Source of the DNA: Bacteroidetes bacterium QH_10_64_37
GTDB taxonomy: Bacteria; Bacteroidota; Rhodothermia; Rhodothermales; Salinibacteraceae
Direction: 5' to 3'
Length of the DNA: 19,123 nucleotides
Assembly (NCBI GenBank): GCA_003023105.1
Contig: PXSZ01000004.1
Location: forward strand, 1 to 19,123
In this document: piece after piece, positions 1-7,423 of the stretch
Position numbering within the stretch: the stretch's first letter is position 1
How the letters are laid out: each line of letters opens with the position of its first letter
Notes under the pieces: generated by a model
The model's database searches: none
What the model saw: only the letters and a program-made list of their open reading frames with translations
Told to the model about the DNA's origin: nothing
Program-made: the position numbers and the translations under genes

Positions 1-91
1 GGCGGAGCCGGACGTTTCCGACGTGGGCAGAGGCCGCACCTCGGTTTCGAAAGAGCCTGGCCGCACTGCATCCCCAAGTCGCTGAGGAACC

Positions 92-148
92 GTAGGACGC
101 GTGCACCAGAGGCATGACCTCGTTCCACTCGGCCCGCGATGCGTCCCT
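92..148 (-). repeat. 57-bp dispersed repeat, copy 1 (inverted relative to copy 2 at 3352-3408)
   Basis: Read on the minus strand, this segment matches 3352-3408 without gaps, with about 7 differences over 57 positions. It begins 6 bp beyond the stop codon of the CDP-alcohol phosphatidyltransferase and runs in the same sense as that gene, just as copy 2 follows the GWxTD gene. Its ends are short inverted repeats: GGACGC near one end and GCGTCC near the other. Similarity stops abruptly at both edges. It could be a small dispersed element, a remnant of a non-autonomous mobile element, or a shared 3'-end signal. Bases 1-91 beyond it hold no gene I can support, although all three plus-strand frames are open at the window edge and one closes with a stop at 93-95. 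Confidence 0.75.
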
Positions 149-154
149 TCATTC

Positions 155-877
155 TTACGATTCCTCCACCGTCCACTGCGGGGCGACGCTCTGCCAAAGC
201 GAGCGCCCGAATGAGACGAGGAGTGCCGCCGTCGCCACGGCCACGAGCGGGCCGTACAGGTTCGGGTACGGAAGAAATGACACGAGCAGCGCGCCGACCA
301 TGCCTCCGTACACGTACCGGGCCGTCGACGACCGCGACTCCGTTTTCTGAGGGGTGGGCAGGAGGAAGAGCGCCACGACGAAGCCGTAGCGCAACAGACC
401 CGCGCCCAAAATCCACGTCGGCAGGGCTTCGCGGAACGCCGCGAGTCCGCAGAGGAGCAGGAGGAAGAGGGCGTCGGTCTCCTTGTCGAGAAACGCCCCG
501 AACTCAGAGGAGAGAGAGCGCCGCCGGGCGAGCCAGCCGTCGAGCCCGTCGAGAGCAAGAATGAGGAGACTGAGCGCAATGAGCATCGTGGGGCCAGCAG
601 CGGCTGCCGGGAGGAGAAGGACCAGGAGGCCGATTCGAAACGCCGTCACGCCATTGGCGACGCCAAAGGCTCCGTCCGGGGTCCAGCGCGCACGCTCGGC
701 CACCACGAGCAGACCGAGCATCGTGACTCCCACACCGACGATCGGGCCGAGGGAGCGAAGCCACAGGGCGCCTGCGGTCGCAAGGAACACAGCGACGGCG
801 TTGGCGAGCGACCAGCGCTCGCTCCGGGTCGTCGATTGGAGGCGGGACGCGAACGAGGCCACGGGGCGTCGAACCAT
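155..877 (-). CDS. CDP-alcohol phosphatidyltransferase family membrane protein
   Basis: Predicted to transfer a phosphoalcohol group between a CDP-alcohol and an acceptor alcohol at the inner membrane, in phospholipid or phospho-polar-lipid synthesis. The 240-residue protein contains the complete family signature D-x2-D-G-x2-A-R-x8-G-x3-D-x3-D, with acidic residues D110, D113, D131 and D135 that bind the divalent metal. Hydrophobic stretches around residues 24-60, 78-109, 136-150 and 155-230 fit a six-helix membrane enzyme. The start is the first ATG in frame; no better start or clear ribosome binding site is visible upstream. It diverges from the GWxTD gene across a 202-bp gap. The substrate cannot be assigned: phosphatidylglycerophosphate synthase, phosphatidylinositol-type synthases and others share the motif. 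The family call is firm; the exact reaction is unknown. Confidence 0.85.
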   Translation of the reverse strand: MVRRPVASFASRLQSTTRSERWSLANAVAVFLATAGALWLRSLGPIVGVGVTMLGLLVVAERARWTPDGAFGVANGVTAFRIGLLVLLLPAAAAGPTMLIALSLLILALDGLDGWLARRRSLSSEFGAFLDKETDALFLLLLCGLAAFREALPTWILGAGLLRYGFVVALFLLPTPQKTESRSSTARYVYGGMVGALLVSFLPYPNLYGPLVAVATAALLVSFGRSLWQSVAPQWTVEES

Positions 878-1052
878 TGTGTCGATGAGTTTGCAAACGG
901 TACACGCCGCTCTGCCGCGACGGATTCCTCCGTAACAGGTTCGGGACGATCCTGCTGCATTCCTCCGATTCGACGGGCGAAGACGGACGGTCGGGAACTA
1001 CAAAGGTTCGGTGAACATGTACTTAGCCCCTGTAGATTGTTGATGTCGGAGG

Positions 1053-1071
1053 ACTCCCCGTGTTGGGGAGT
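1053..1071 (+). promoter_or_regulatory. Leader stem-loop enclosing the probable ribosome binding site of the GWxTD gene
   Basis: ACTCCCC (1053-1059) and GGGGAGT (1065-1071) form a perfect 7-bp stem with a GTGTT loop. The right arm carries GGGGAG, the only purine-rich ribosome-binding-like sequence at suitable distance (about 9 bases) from the ATG at 1080. If the hairpin forms, it would hide that site. The pairing is directly visible; a control role is inferred. Confidence 0.5.
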
Positions 1072-1079
1072 GATGCGCC

Positions 1080-3353
1080 ATGAAAACACACGTCGCTGCT
1101 GGACGCGTCCGACCTCGAAACGCCCGGGGCACGCGGGTGACCCTGGTCGCCCTCTGGATTGTGAGCGGACTTCTTCTCTGCGGAATGCTCGTTCCCACCC
1201 AGGCTCAGATCGAGGTCCCCGACATTCAGCAGCTCTCCGCGTCGACCCAGGTTGGTGCGGGGGTGCAACTGCTGCGGAAAGGGCGCCTCGACGACGCCGT
1301 CTCCCTGCTCCGCTCGGCGCTGAGCACCGACTCGACCCTCATGGCCCCCTCCCACGGCGCGGCGGCCTACTGGCTCGGAAAGGCGTACGACCGGGCTGGA
1401 CGCCCCGCCAAGGCACGGTCGACCTGGCGAATGGGACTGCGGGCCCTCCGAGCGGCCGGGCGGTTCGACGCGCGCCTCGCGGACGCCTATCTTCGGGAGC
1501 TCACGCCCAAGCGGCTCCCGGGCGAGCGGCTCTACGCAACGGATGTCTACCGCTCGCTTCTTCGCCGCGTAGGGACCGACACCTCGCAGGCCGCGCAGAC
1601 CCTCTTCCGCCGACGCGTCGCCCAGATCGCTCCGCTCATGGCCGACTCCACGCTGGCCCGGGTCATCGAGCAAGATCGCTCTGCCGCCGCGAGGACGTGG
1701 ACCTTTCGGCCGGGAGCCGGCTCGGCGCTCGCGACGTGGTGGCAGGGACTCGATCCCTATCCGGCCACCGACGCGAACGAGCGCCTGGAGGAGCACCTGA
1801 CCCGGCTCGTGCAGGTCCAGCAGAACTACAGGTGCCCGGAACGGGTCAGTGCGCTCGACGATCGAGGCATCGTGCAACTCCGCTTCGGGAGTCCCTACAA
1901 GCGACGAGAACTCAACTACGAAGATGGAGAATTCTTCCGCGAGGTCTATCGATTTGGGGTAAACGTGCCGCCGTCCAGCTTTCCCGCGAGCGAAATCTGG
2001 CTGTACACTCACATCGACGAGTCCGGCTTTTACCTCTTTGCCGAGGAAGACACGTCGGACTGTTTTGCAATTGCGAAGGCCAACGAGTTGATGCCGAATT
2101 ATTTGACGCGGCAGCGGTCGGATTCCGAGAGAGGGCTCAACATCGCCTATTCGGCCCTCATGGCCATGCGGGCCATCTACCGCGAGCTGGCGCTCTACCA
2201 CATCAACTTTGGCGCCCGATACTCGGAAATTGCCAACTACGCGGAGTGGCAGGAGATGCAGGCCATGGCCGCGGAGATGGGCGGGCAGGGGTCGGGGTCC
2301 CAGCGATCGGCCGTGGTGGGGGCAGGAGTGGGCCAGACGCGGCGCGTCTTTTCGAACCCGGCCCTCGGATTTGACTTTCCCAACCAGTTCGTAACCCGCA
2401 TGGTGAGCCGGGCGCGTCGGGAGGACCGGGCGGCGGCCGAGCGCCGCGAGGAGGCCATGCCCCGCCAGCACACCACCTTGCTCGAAGGGGCCGCGCAACT
2501 CCCCGTGGCGGTGCGGACGGCGCGGTTCCTCGATCCGGACGGCACCACCCGCACGGAGGTCTACTGGGGCGTGCCCGCCGCCGAGCTCCCCCTGAGCGAG
2601 AACGATTCGCTCGCGTCCTCCCTGCTCCACTTCTCGGCGGTCCGGTACAGTGCCGATCGGCAGTCGTCGCAACGGCGCCAGCGCCGGTACCGGGTGGAGG
2701 TCGAATCGAAGGACGACCCGCAGCTGATCGTGCCGCCTCCCCTCACGTTCCGCAGAGCGACGGATCGCTACCACCTCGGCCTGCAGTGGGGACAGTACCA
2801 ACTGTGGCCCGCCGACTCGTCGGCCCCCGGGAAAAAGCGACTCGGGCCGCAGCGCCGGATGGCCACGGCGCGCGCCGACTCCCTGCAGCCGCTCCGGGCC
2901 GAGGGGCCGCGGGTGGAGATGAGCGACGTGAAGGTGTTAACGCTGCCGGACACGACCGCCCGCACCCTCGCCAACCCAGTCGAGCGGGCCACGCCCTACC
3001 CGTTCCGCACCCTCTCGGTCGACGCGCCCCTCCTGCTGTCGTTTGAGGTCTATCACCTCTCCTACGGGGCCGACGACCGGACGCGCTACACCGTCGCTTA
3101 CGAGGCGGAGGGCGAGACGAAGCGCGGCTGGACGCGCCTCTTCCGAGGTACCGACACGCAGCGGACCAGCACCGAAATGACCATGGAGGGCACCGATCGC
3201 CGCACGCAGGAAACGATCCTGCTCGACCTCTCGCAGATTGAGCGGGACGAGCCGCAGGACGTGAGCGTAACGGTGCACGTGACCGACGAGGTGTCGGGCA
3301 CGACCGTCTCGCGGAGCGTCGACTTTGTGCTCCAGCCCCGTGGTGGCTCGTAG
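1080..3353 (+). CDS. GWxTD domain-containing secreted protein with N-terminal TPR-like region
   Basis: A 757-residue exported protein. Residues about 18-43 form a signal peptide ending near QAQ. Residues 55-125 look like one or two tetratricopeptide-type helical hairpins (paired helices with AAAYWLGKAYDRAGRPAKA). Residues about 218-275 match the GWxTD family: a WWQGLDPYPATDANE block, then DDRGIVQLRFGSP, the usual place of the GWxTDRG signature. The namesake is degenerate here (SALDDRG instead of GWxTDRG). The rest has no domain I recognise; it ends in a beta-rich segment of about 150 residues with alternating Thr/Val/Arg typical of envelope proteins. Family members are common in Bacteroidota and related phyla, and their biochemical role is not established to my knowledge. 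The ATG at 1080 is preceded by GGGGAG. It stands alone, transcribed away from the phosphatidyltransferase gene; the 57-bp repeat overlaps its TAG stop. Confidence 0.8.
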   Translation: MKTHVAAGRVRPRNARGTRVTLVALWIVSGLLLCGMLVPTQAQIEVPDIQQLSASTQVGAGVQLLRKGRLDDAVSLLRSALSTDSTLMAPSHGAAAYWLGKAYDRAGRPAKARSTWRMGLRALRAAGRFDARLADAYLRELTPKRLPGERLYATDVYRSLLRRVGTDTSQAAQTLFRRRVAQIAPLMADSTLARVIEQDRSAAARTWTFRPGAGSALATWWQGLDPYPATDANERLEEHLTRLVQVQQNYRCPERVSALDDRGIVQLRFGSPYKRRELNYEDGEFFREVYRFGVNVPPSSFPASEIWLYTHIDESGFYLFAEEDTSDCFAIAKANELMPNYLTRQRSDSERGLNIAYSALMAMRAIYRELALYHINFGARYSEIANYAEWQEMQAMAAEMGGQGSGSQRSAVVGAGVGQTRRVFSNPALGFDFPNQFVTRMVSRARREDRAAAERREEAMPRQHTTLLEGAAQLPVAVRTARFLDPDGTTRTEVYWGVPAAELPLSENDSLASSLLHFSAVRYSADRQSSQRRQRRYRVEVESKDDPQLIVPPPLTFRRATDRYHLGLQWGQYQLWPADSSAPGKKRLGPQRRMATARADSLQPLRAEGPRVEMSDVKVLTLPDTTARTLANPVERATPYPFRTLSVDAPLLLSFEVYHLSYGADDRTRYTVAYEAEGETKRGWTRLFRGTDTQRTSTEMTMEGTDRRTQETILLDLSQIERDEPQDVSVTVHVTDEVSGTTVSRSVDFVLQPRGGS

Positions 3354-3408
3354 GGACGCATCGTGGGCCGAGTGGAACGAAGTCATGACTCTAGTGCGTG
3401 CGTCCTAC
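3352..3408 (+). repeat. 57-bp dispersed repeat, copy 2
   Basis: Second copy of the repeat at 92-148, in opposite orientation on the chromosome but in the same sense relative to its upstream gene. It begins inside the TAG stop of the GWxTD gene. Its ends are inverted repeats (GGACGCA at 3354-3360, TGCGTCC at 3399-3405), and it contains a perfect 10-bp palindrome, AGTCATGACT, at 3381-3390. It lies in the 87-bp gap between the convergent GWxTD and Lnb-like genes. There is no poly-T tract, so it is not a standard intrinsic terminator. Confidence 0.75.
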
Positions 3409-3440
3409 TACTCGTCTCGTATTGCGGAGCGACGCCCCCC

Positions 3441-4667
3441 TCACGGTTCACGTCCCACGTCGCGCCCCGAGTCAGGTCCCATTGCCCGCCACCCGGCCCG
3501 AACGCCCGTGGCCAGCACGACCGGAAAGACCGCCGCGTGCAGGTCCTGCGGCCACCATGTCCAGCCGATGGCCACCACCGCCGCTCCGACGGCCGTCACT
3601 CCCAGGTAGCTTCGGAGCCCGGGTGCGGAGGGCCGCCACAGCAGCACAGCCGCCGCGATCAGGTGCGTGGGCCACGCCCAGAACAGGTTCCAGTTGTGCT
3701 CCGTCACCTCGTAGGTGGCGACGAACCAGAGGAAGCACATGAGCACCCCGGTCAGGCCCACCCCGGTGAGCAGGAGCGCGTCGCCCCGCGTTCCGGGCTG
3801 GCGGCCCGTCGTGGCCTGCCAGCCGGTCCATCCGAGCGTGAGGACGAGAAAGACCCACCCGGTGGCGAGGGGCCAGTTGAACGCCGTGGGCGTCGCGTCG
3901 TAGCCCTCGATCCACTGCGTCGTGTCCGTCTGGGCCACCAGCGCGCGGGTCGTGTCGCGGGTCTCGATGGTGGCGTGACTGAACGCTTTGAACAGATACT
4001 CCGGCAGGAAGTGTGCCTCGCGGGGGGTGGGTTGACGACCGGCCGGCGTGCCGAGGGCGAGGTCGAAGCTCAGGTCGATAAGCGGCAGGCTGGCCGCGTA
4101 AGGGTCCAGGAGGTGCCGGAAGCTTTTCTGAGGGTCGGGACGGTTTGCGAACTGGACCGCATCGCCCAGGGCCTGCTCCAGCACGTCCCGCACCCGGGTG
4201 GAGCAGTTGTCGTGGAAAAAGACGTACTGGTAATAGCGGTTCTCGGGGCGGGCGTTGACCTCGAGGAACCGAAAGAGCGCCGTTCGCTGCGAGCGGGAGA
4301 GGGCGAGCCTCTGCTCGATGACGGGCCGCCGCTGTCGTTCGTAAGCCCGCAGCGCGGCGCGATAGGGCGACACGCTCAAAAAATAGCGCAGGTGGCCGTA
4401 CGCGAACTTCGGGATGAAGAGCGGGTCGCTGAAGTCGAAGGTGCCGTAGTTGTAGAGCCGGTCGATGCCGAGGACGGGATCGTGCACTCGCAGGGCGCTG
4501 TGGCCGAACATCGAGTACACCGGCTCGCCGGGCAGGATCGTGACCATCGAGACCTCCGACTTCGCCGAGAGACGCGTTGGCTGGGCTGCGGTCGGGGAGC
4601 AGACGCCACACGCCAGGCTCAAAACAAGGAATGCGAGGACGCGTCTGGATGCTGCGAAAGGAACCAT
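3441..4667 (-). CDS. Lnb-like lipoprotein N-acyltransferase (DUF4105 / Lnb N-terminal domain, PF13387)
   Basis: A 408-residue protein with an export signal (residues 1-29, cleavage likely near AAQ; C20 and C23 are weak lipoprotein-type alternatives). The DUF4105 domain covers about 33-240. It contains YSMFGHSALRV with H56, LYNYGTFDF, and FFHDNCSTRVRDVL with D153, N154 and C155. The His and Cys are the expected catalytic pair of this thiol-hydrolase-like fold. About five membrane segments follow (roughly 265-285, 296-318, 328-344, 353-371, 376-394), including a conserved-looking HNWNLFWAWP stretch. Family knowledge: the Bacteroides protein Lnb, with this domain, N-acylates lipoproteins where Lnt is absent. 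The domain assignment is firm; enzyme activity here is inferred. The ATG at 4667 follows closely on a hairpin (4669-4705). It diverges from nth. Confidence 0.75.
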   Translation of the reverse strand: MVPFAASRRVLAFLVLSLACGVCSPTAAQPTRLSAKSEVSMVTILPGEPVYSMFGHSALRVHDPVLGIDRLYNYGTFDFSDPLFIPKFAYGHLRYFLSVSPYRAALRAYERQRRPVIEQRLALSRSQRTALFRFLEVNARPENRYYQYVFFHDNCSTRVRDVLEQALGDAVQFANRPDPQKSFRHLLDPYAASLPLIDLSFDLALGTPAGRQPTPREAHFLPEYLFKAFSHATIETRDTTRALVAQTDTTQWIEGYDATPTAFNWPLATGWVFLVLTLGWTGWQATTGRQPGTRGDALLLTGVGLTGVLMCFLWFVATYEVTEHNWNLFWAWPTHLIAAAVLLWRPSAPGLRSYLGVTAVGAAVVAIGWTWWPQDLHAAVFPVVLATGVRAGWRAMGPDSGRDVGREP

Positions 4668-4668
4668 C

Positions 4669-4705
4669 GGCGACGGCGTGAAGCGTAGAGCAAATCGCTG
4701 TCGCC
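4669..4705 (-). promoter_or_regulatory. Imperfect hairpin abutting the start codon of the Lnb-like gene
   Basis: GGCGACGGCG (4669-4678) pairs with CGCTGTCGCC (4696-4705) at 9 of 10 positions, with a 17-base loop. The base of the stem is one nucleotide from the Lnb-like ATG (ends 4667), so in that transcript it would sit directly on the translation start region. It is also within the upstream region of nth. No ribosome binding site is evident for either gene. The pairing is visible; function is inferred. Confidence 0.35.
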
Positions 4706-4773
4706 TCGAACGTTCGCCCCCCAGAGGGGTTCAACGCACGATCTGTGTTCCCCAAACTCGTTCTGCCGCAACT

Positions 4774-5622
4774 GTGGGCCGAGCCGACCGTGCCGAGGTT
4801 GTTCTCGCGAAGCTCCGCGAGCGCATCGACCGCCCCACGACTGAGCTCCAGTACGAGACGCCGTACCATCTGCTCGTCGCCGTCATTCTGTCAGCCCAGT
4901 GCACCGACGATCGCGTCAACGAGGCCACACCCCCCCTCTATGAGGCGTACCCGACCGTCGAGGATCTCGCCGAGGCGACACCCGACGACATCTACCCCTA
5001 CATCCAGTCCATCACGTTTCCGAACAACAAGGCCGGCTACCTCGCCAAGATGGCCCGGCAGGTCGTCGAGAACTTTGACGGCCGCATTCCCGACACCATC
5101 GACGGCCTGGAGACCTTGACGGGCGTGGGGCGCAAGACGGCCCGCGTGGTGGCCCAGGTGGCACACGACGCCGATGCCCTCCCGGTCGACACGCACGTCT
5201 TTCGGGTGGCCAATCGCATCGGGCTCGTGACGGAGGACGCCACCACGCCGAAGAAGGTGGAGCAGCAGCTCAAGCGCGTGATCCCGAAAGAGGAGTGGGG
5301 CCAGGCGCATCACCTGCTCATCCTACACGGGCGGTACACGTGCACGGCCCGCTCGCCGGACTGTCACGACTGCCCGCTTACCGGGATCTGCAGATACTAC
5401 GCCCGTCTCCAGCGCCGCCCCGATCCGGTCGACGGCCTGGACGTGTCCGCAGGCGCCTACTACTGCACAACCAGCGATCACTACTTCGACACCCCCGACA
5501 CGCACGTCGACCGCCACGGCCTCGAACAGGTGGCGTGTCCCCACTGCGGCTCGATGCAGGTGGTCCGCACCATGACCGGCGAGCCGACCAAACAGGTGAA
5601 AGACTACCGGGTGAACGGGTGA
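4774..5622 (+). CDS. nth: Endonuclease III (DNA glycosylase/AP lyase) with Cys/His C-terminal extension
   Basis: Base-excision repair enzyme that removes oxidised pyrimidines and cleaves abasic sites. The GTG at 4774 is chosen because it places the N-terminus (GRADRAEVVLAKLRER...PTTEL) in register with E. coli Nth; the frame is open further upstream but that part is not conserved. This gives 282 residues. The helix-hairpin-helix LTGVGRKTA holds catalytic Lys121, and VDTHVFR holds Asp139. The 4Fe-4S loop is C190-x6-C197-x2-C200-x5-C206. E. coli Nth (211 residues) ends shortly after this loop, but here about 76 more residues follow. They contain YYC (C231), several His, and CPHCG (C255, C258), which suggests a small zinc-ribbon-like knuckle. 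An octanucleotide array follows directly after the stop. Confidence 0.93.
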   Translation: MGRADRAEVVLAKLRERIDRPTTELQYETPYHLLVAVILSAQCTDDRVNEATPPLYEAYPTVEDLAEATPDDIYPYIQSITFPNNKAGYLAKMARQVVENFDGRIPDTIDGLETLTGVGRKTARVVAQVAHDADALPVDTHVFRVANRIGLVTEDATTPKKVEQQLKRVIPKEEWGQAHHLLILHGRYTCTARSPDCHDCPLTGICRYYARLQRRPDPVDGLDVSAGAYYCTTSDHYFDTPDTHVDRHGLEQVACPHCGSMQVVRTMTGEPTKQVKDYRVNG

Positions 5623-5624
5623 GT

Positions 5625-5728
5625 GCGTGTGGGCGTAGTTGCGTTTGGGCATGGTTGCGTGTAGGCGTGGAGCGCACGCGTCGGTATACCCAAGCGCCCA
5701 GACGCCCAAATCCCCAAACGCCCAACGC
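5625..5728. repeat. Phased octanucleotide array followed by its inverted array (large imperfect palindrome)
   Basis: Starting 2 bp after the nth stop, six consecutive 8-bp units lie in exact phase on the plus strand (5625-5672). Examples are GCGTGTGG, GCGTTTGG and GCGTGTAG; consensus is roughly GCGTKTGG. After a short centre the same unit recurs on the minus strand in exact phase from 5728 down to 5690: one 7-bp unit (5722-5728), then 8-bp units at 5714, 5706, 5698 and 5690, read as GCGTTTGG, GGATTTGG, GCGTCTGG and GCGCTTGG. The two arms can fold together imperfectly. The rest of the 5623-5850 gap shows no gene. The structure could terminate nth transcription, although no T tract is present. 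Confidence 0.8.
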
Positions 5729-5850
5729 TCTCAAGTAGCTTCCTGCACAAAGCGGCGAAAAGACCTCGGAACTCAGTCGCTAAACGCGTACGCCGGGACG
5801 CCTCTACGATGTCACAAGCCTTTTTCTCTACCAGCAATACATCCTCGATC

Positions 5851-7422
5851 ATGGATTCCTCCAAGCGTCACCTTCTCCTCATCCTCGATGGCTGGGGCAT
5901 TGCCGAGGACCCGTCGGTGAGTACCGTGGACGCGGCGGACACGCCCTTCGTCGACAGTCTGTACGACCGATATCCGCACGGTACGCTCAAGGCCTCGGGC
6001 CGAGACGTGGGCCTGCCGGAGGGCCAGATGGGCAACTCGGAGGTCGGTCACATGAATCTGGGGGCGGGCCGCATCGTCCACCAGGAAATCCTCCGCATCT
6101 CGAACGCCATTGAGGACGGATCCTTTTTCGAGAACGACGAACTCGTCGGCGCCGCCCGGCACGCGAAGAGGAACGACCAGAAGCTGCACCTGATGGGCTG
6201 CTTTTCGGATGGCGGCGTGCACAGCCACCTGAAGCACCTGTACGGTCTCCTCGAGCTGGCCCGGTGCGAGGGACTCGCTCCCGCGCAGGTCAACGTCCAC
6301 GCCTTTACCGACGGGCGCGACACGGATCCGCACGGGGGCGTCGACTACGTGCGGCGGTTTCGGGAGCGGGCCGATGAGATTGGCGTCGGGCGCCTCGTCT
6401 CCATCGTGGGCCGCTACTACGCGATGGACCGGGATGAGCGGTGGGAGCGCACTGAACGGGCCTATCGGCTGCTCACGGAGGGAGAAGGCGAGGTCTTCGA
6501 CGATCCGGTGGAGGCCCTGGAGGCGAGCTACGAAGAAGACGTCACGGACGAGTTCGTGGAGCCGCGCCGGATCCGAGTCGACGATGAGGACGCGTTCGGC
6601 GAGCACGGCACCCGCGTCGAAGGCGGCGACGCAGTGGTGTTCTACAACTTCCGCTCCGACCGCGCCCGACAGCTCACGCGCGCCTTCACCGAGGCCGACT
6701 TCGAGGGCTTTGAGCGGGAACGGCTCGACGACCTGGAGTTCGTGATGATGTCCCCCTACGACGAGGACTTTGATCTCCCGGTGGCCTTCGACAAACTCAA
6801 CCTGGAGGGCACGCTCGGGGAAATCATCAGTAACCGAGACGGGCGGCAGCTCCGGGCCGCCGAGACGGAGAAGTACGCCCACGTCACCTACTTCTTCAGC
6901 GGCGGGCGCGAGGATCCGTTCGAGGGCGAGGACCGCATCCTGGTGCCCTCTCCCGAGGTCGCAACCTATGACCTCCAGCCCGAAATGAGCGCGCCGGAGG
7001 TGACCGATCGGGTGAGCGAGGCCCTCCGGGAGAAGGACTACAACCTCGTCGTCCTCAACTTTGCGAATCCCGACATGGTGGGCCACACCGGCGACTTCGA
7101 CGCGGCCGTGGCGGCGTGCGAGGCCGTGGACCGGTGCGCGCGTCAGGTGGTGGAGACGGCCCGAGACCGGGACTACTCGGTCAACATCATCGCCGACCAC
7201 GGCAACGCCGACAAGATGAAAAATCCGGACGGCTCGCCCCACACGGCTCATACCACGGCCCTCGTGCCGCACATCATCCTCAAGGACGGCTTCGACGGCC
7301 CGGTGCAGGACGGCAAGCTCGGCGATGTGGCCCCCACCATCCTGGCTCTGCTTGGCGAAGAGGTGCCCGACACGATGGACGGGGACGTGCTCGTGCCGAC
7401 CGGGCAGGCCGCTGTCTCGTAG
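5851..7422 (+). CDS. gpmI: 2,3-bisphosphoglycerate-independent phosphoglycerate mutase
   Basis: Interconverts 3- and 2-phosphoglycerate in glycolysis and gluconeogenesis, in the cytoplasm, using two Mn ions and a phosphoserine intermediate. The ATG at 5851 gives 523 residues (family about 510-515) and starts MDSSKRHLLLILDGWG. An in-frame ATG at 5809 would add 14 residues with no counterpart in E. coli GpmI, so the shorter form is preferred. Visible landmarks: metal-binding D13 in LDGWG; catalytic S63 in GQMGNSEVGHMNLGAGR; SDGGVHSH; FTDGRDT; GRYYAMDRD; NFRSDRARQLTRAF; KYAHVTYFF; NPDMVGHTGDF; IIADHGNADKM. Domain order is the usual alkaline-phosphatase-type fold with the phosphotransferase domain inserted. 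It stands alone and converges with sppA. High Asp/Glu content agrees with a halophile. Confidence 0.97.
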   Translation: MDSSKRHLLLILDGWGIAEDPSVSTVDAADTPFVDSLYDRYPHGTLKASGRDVGLPEGQMGNSEVGHMNLGAGRIVHQEILRISNAIEDGSFFENDELVGAARHAKRNDQKLHLMGCFSDGGVHSHLKHLYGLLELARCEGLAPAQVNVHAFTDGRDTDPHGGVDYVRRFRERADEIGVGRLVSIVGRYYAMDRDERWERTERAYRLLTEGEGEVFDDPVEALEASYEEDVTDEFVEPRRIRVDDEDAFGEHGTRVEGGDAVVFYNFRSDRARQLTRAFTEADFEGFERERLDDLEFVMMSPYDEDFDLPVAFDKLNLEGTLGEIISNRDGRQLRAAETEKYAHVTYFFSGGREDPFEGEDRILVPSPEVATYDLQPEMSAPEVTDRVSEALREKDYNLVVLNFANPDMVGHTGDFDAAVAACEAVDRCARQVVETARDRDYSVNIIADHGNADKMKNPDGSPHTAHTTALVPHIILKDGFDGPVQDGKLGDVAPTILALLGEEVPDTMDGDVLVPTGQAAVS

Positions 7423-7423
7423 T

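Noticed and set aside
1..95. Possible 3' end of a plus-strand gene at the left edge
   Set aside because: All three plus frames are open at the edge, none shows a recognisable family pattern, and third-position GC does not single one out. The frame ending at 93-95 is only a candidate.
1007..1040. Bacteroidota-type promoter (TTG / TAnnTTTG) before the GWxTD gene
   Set aside because: TAGATTGT is only a partial match and no TTG lies at the required distance upstream.
3352..3408. Intrinsic terminator in the 57-bp repeat
   Set aside because: The end stems are far apart and no T tract follows; a terminator role cannot be claimed from sequence.
4465..4773. Longer Nth with about 100 extra N-terminal residues
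   Set aside because: That part is antisense to the Lnb-like gene and has no similarity to Nth; GTG 4774 aligns with the normal family start.
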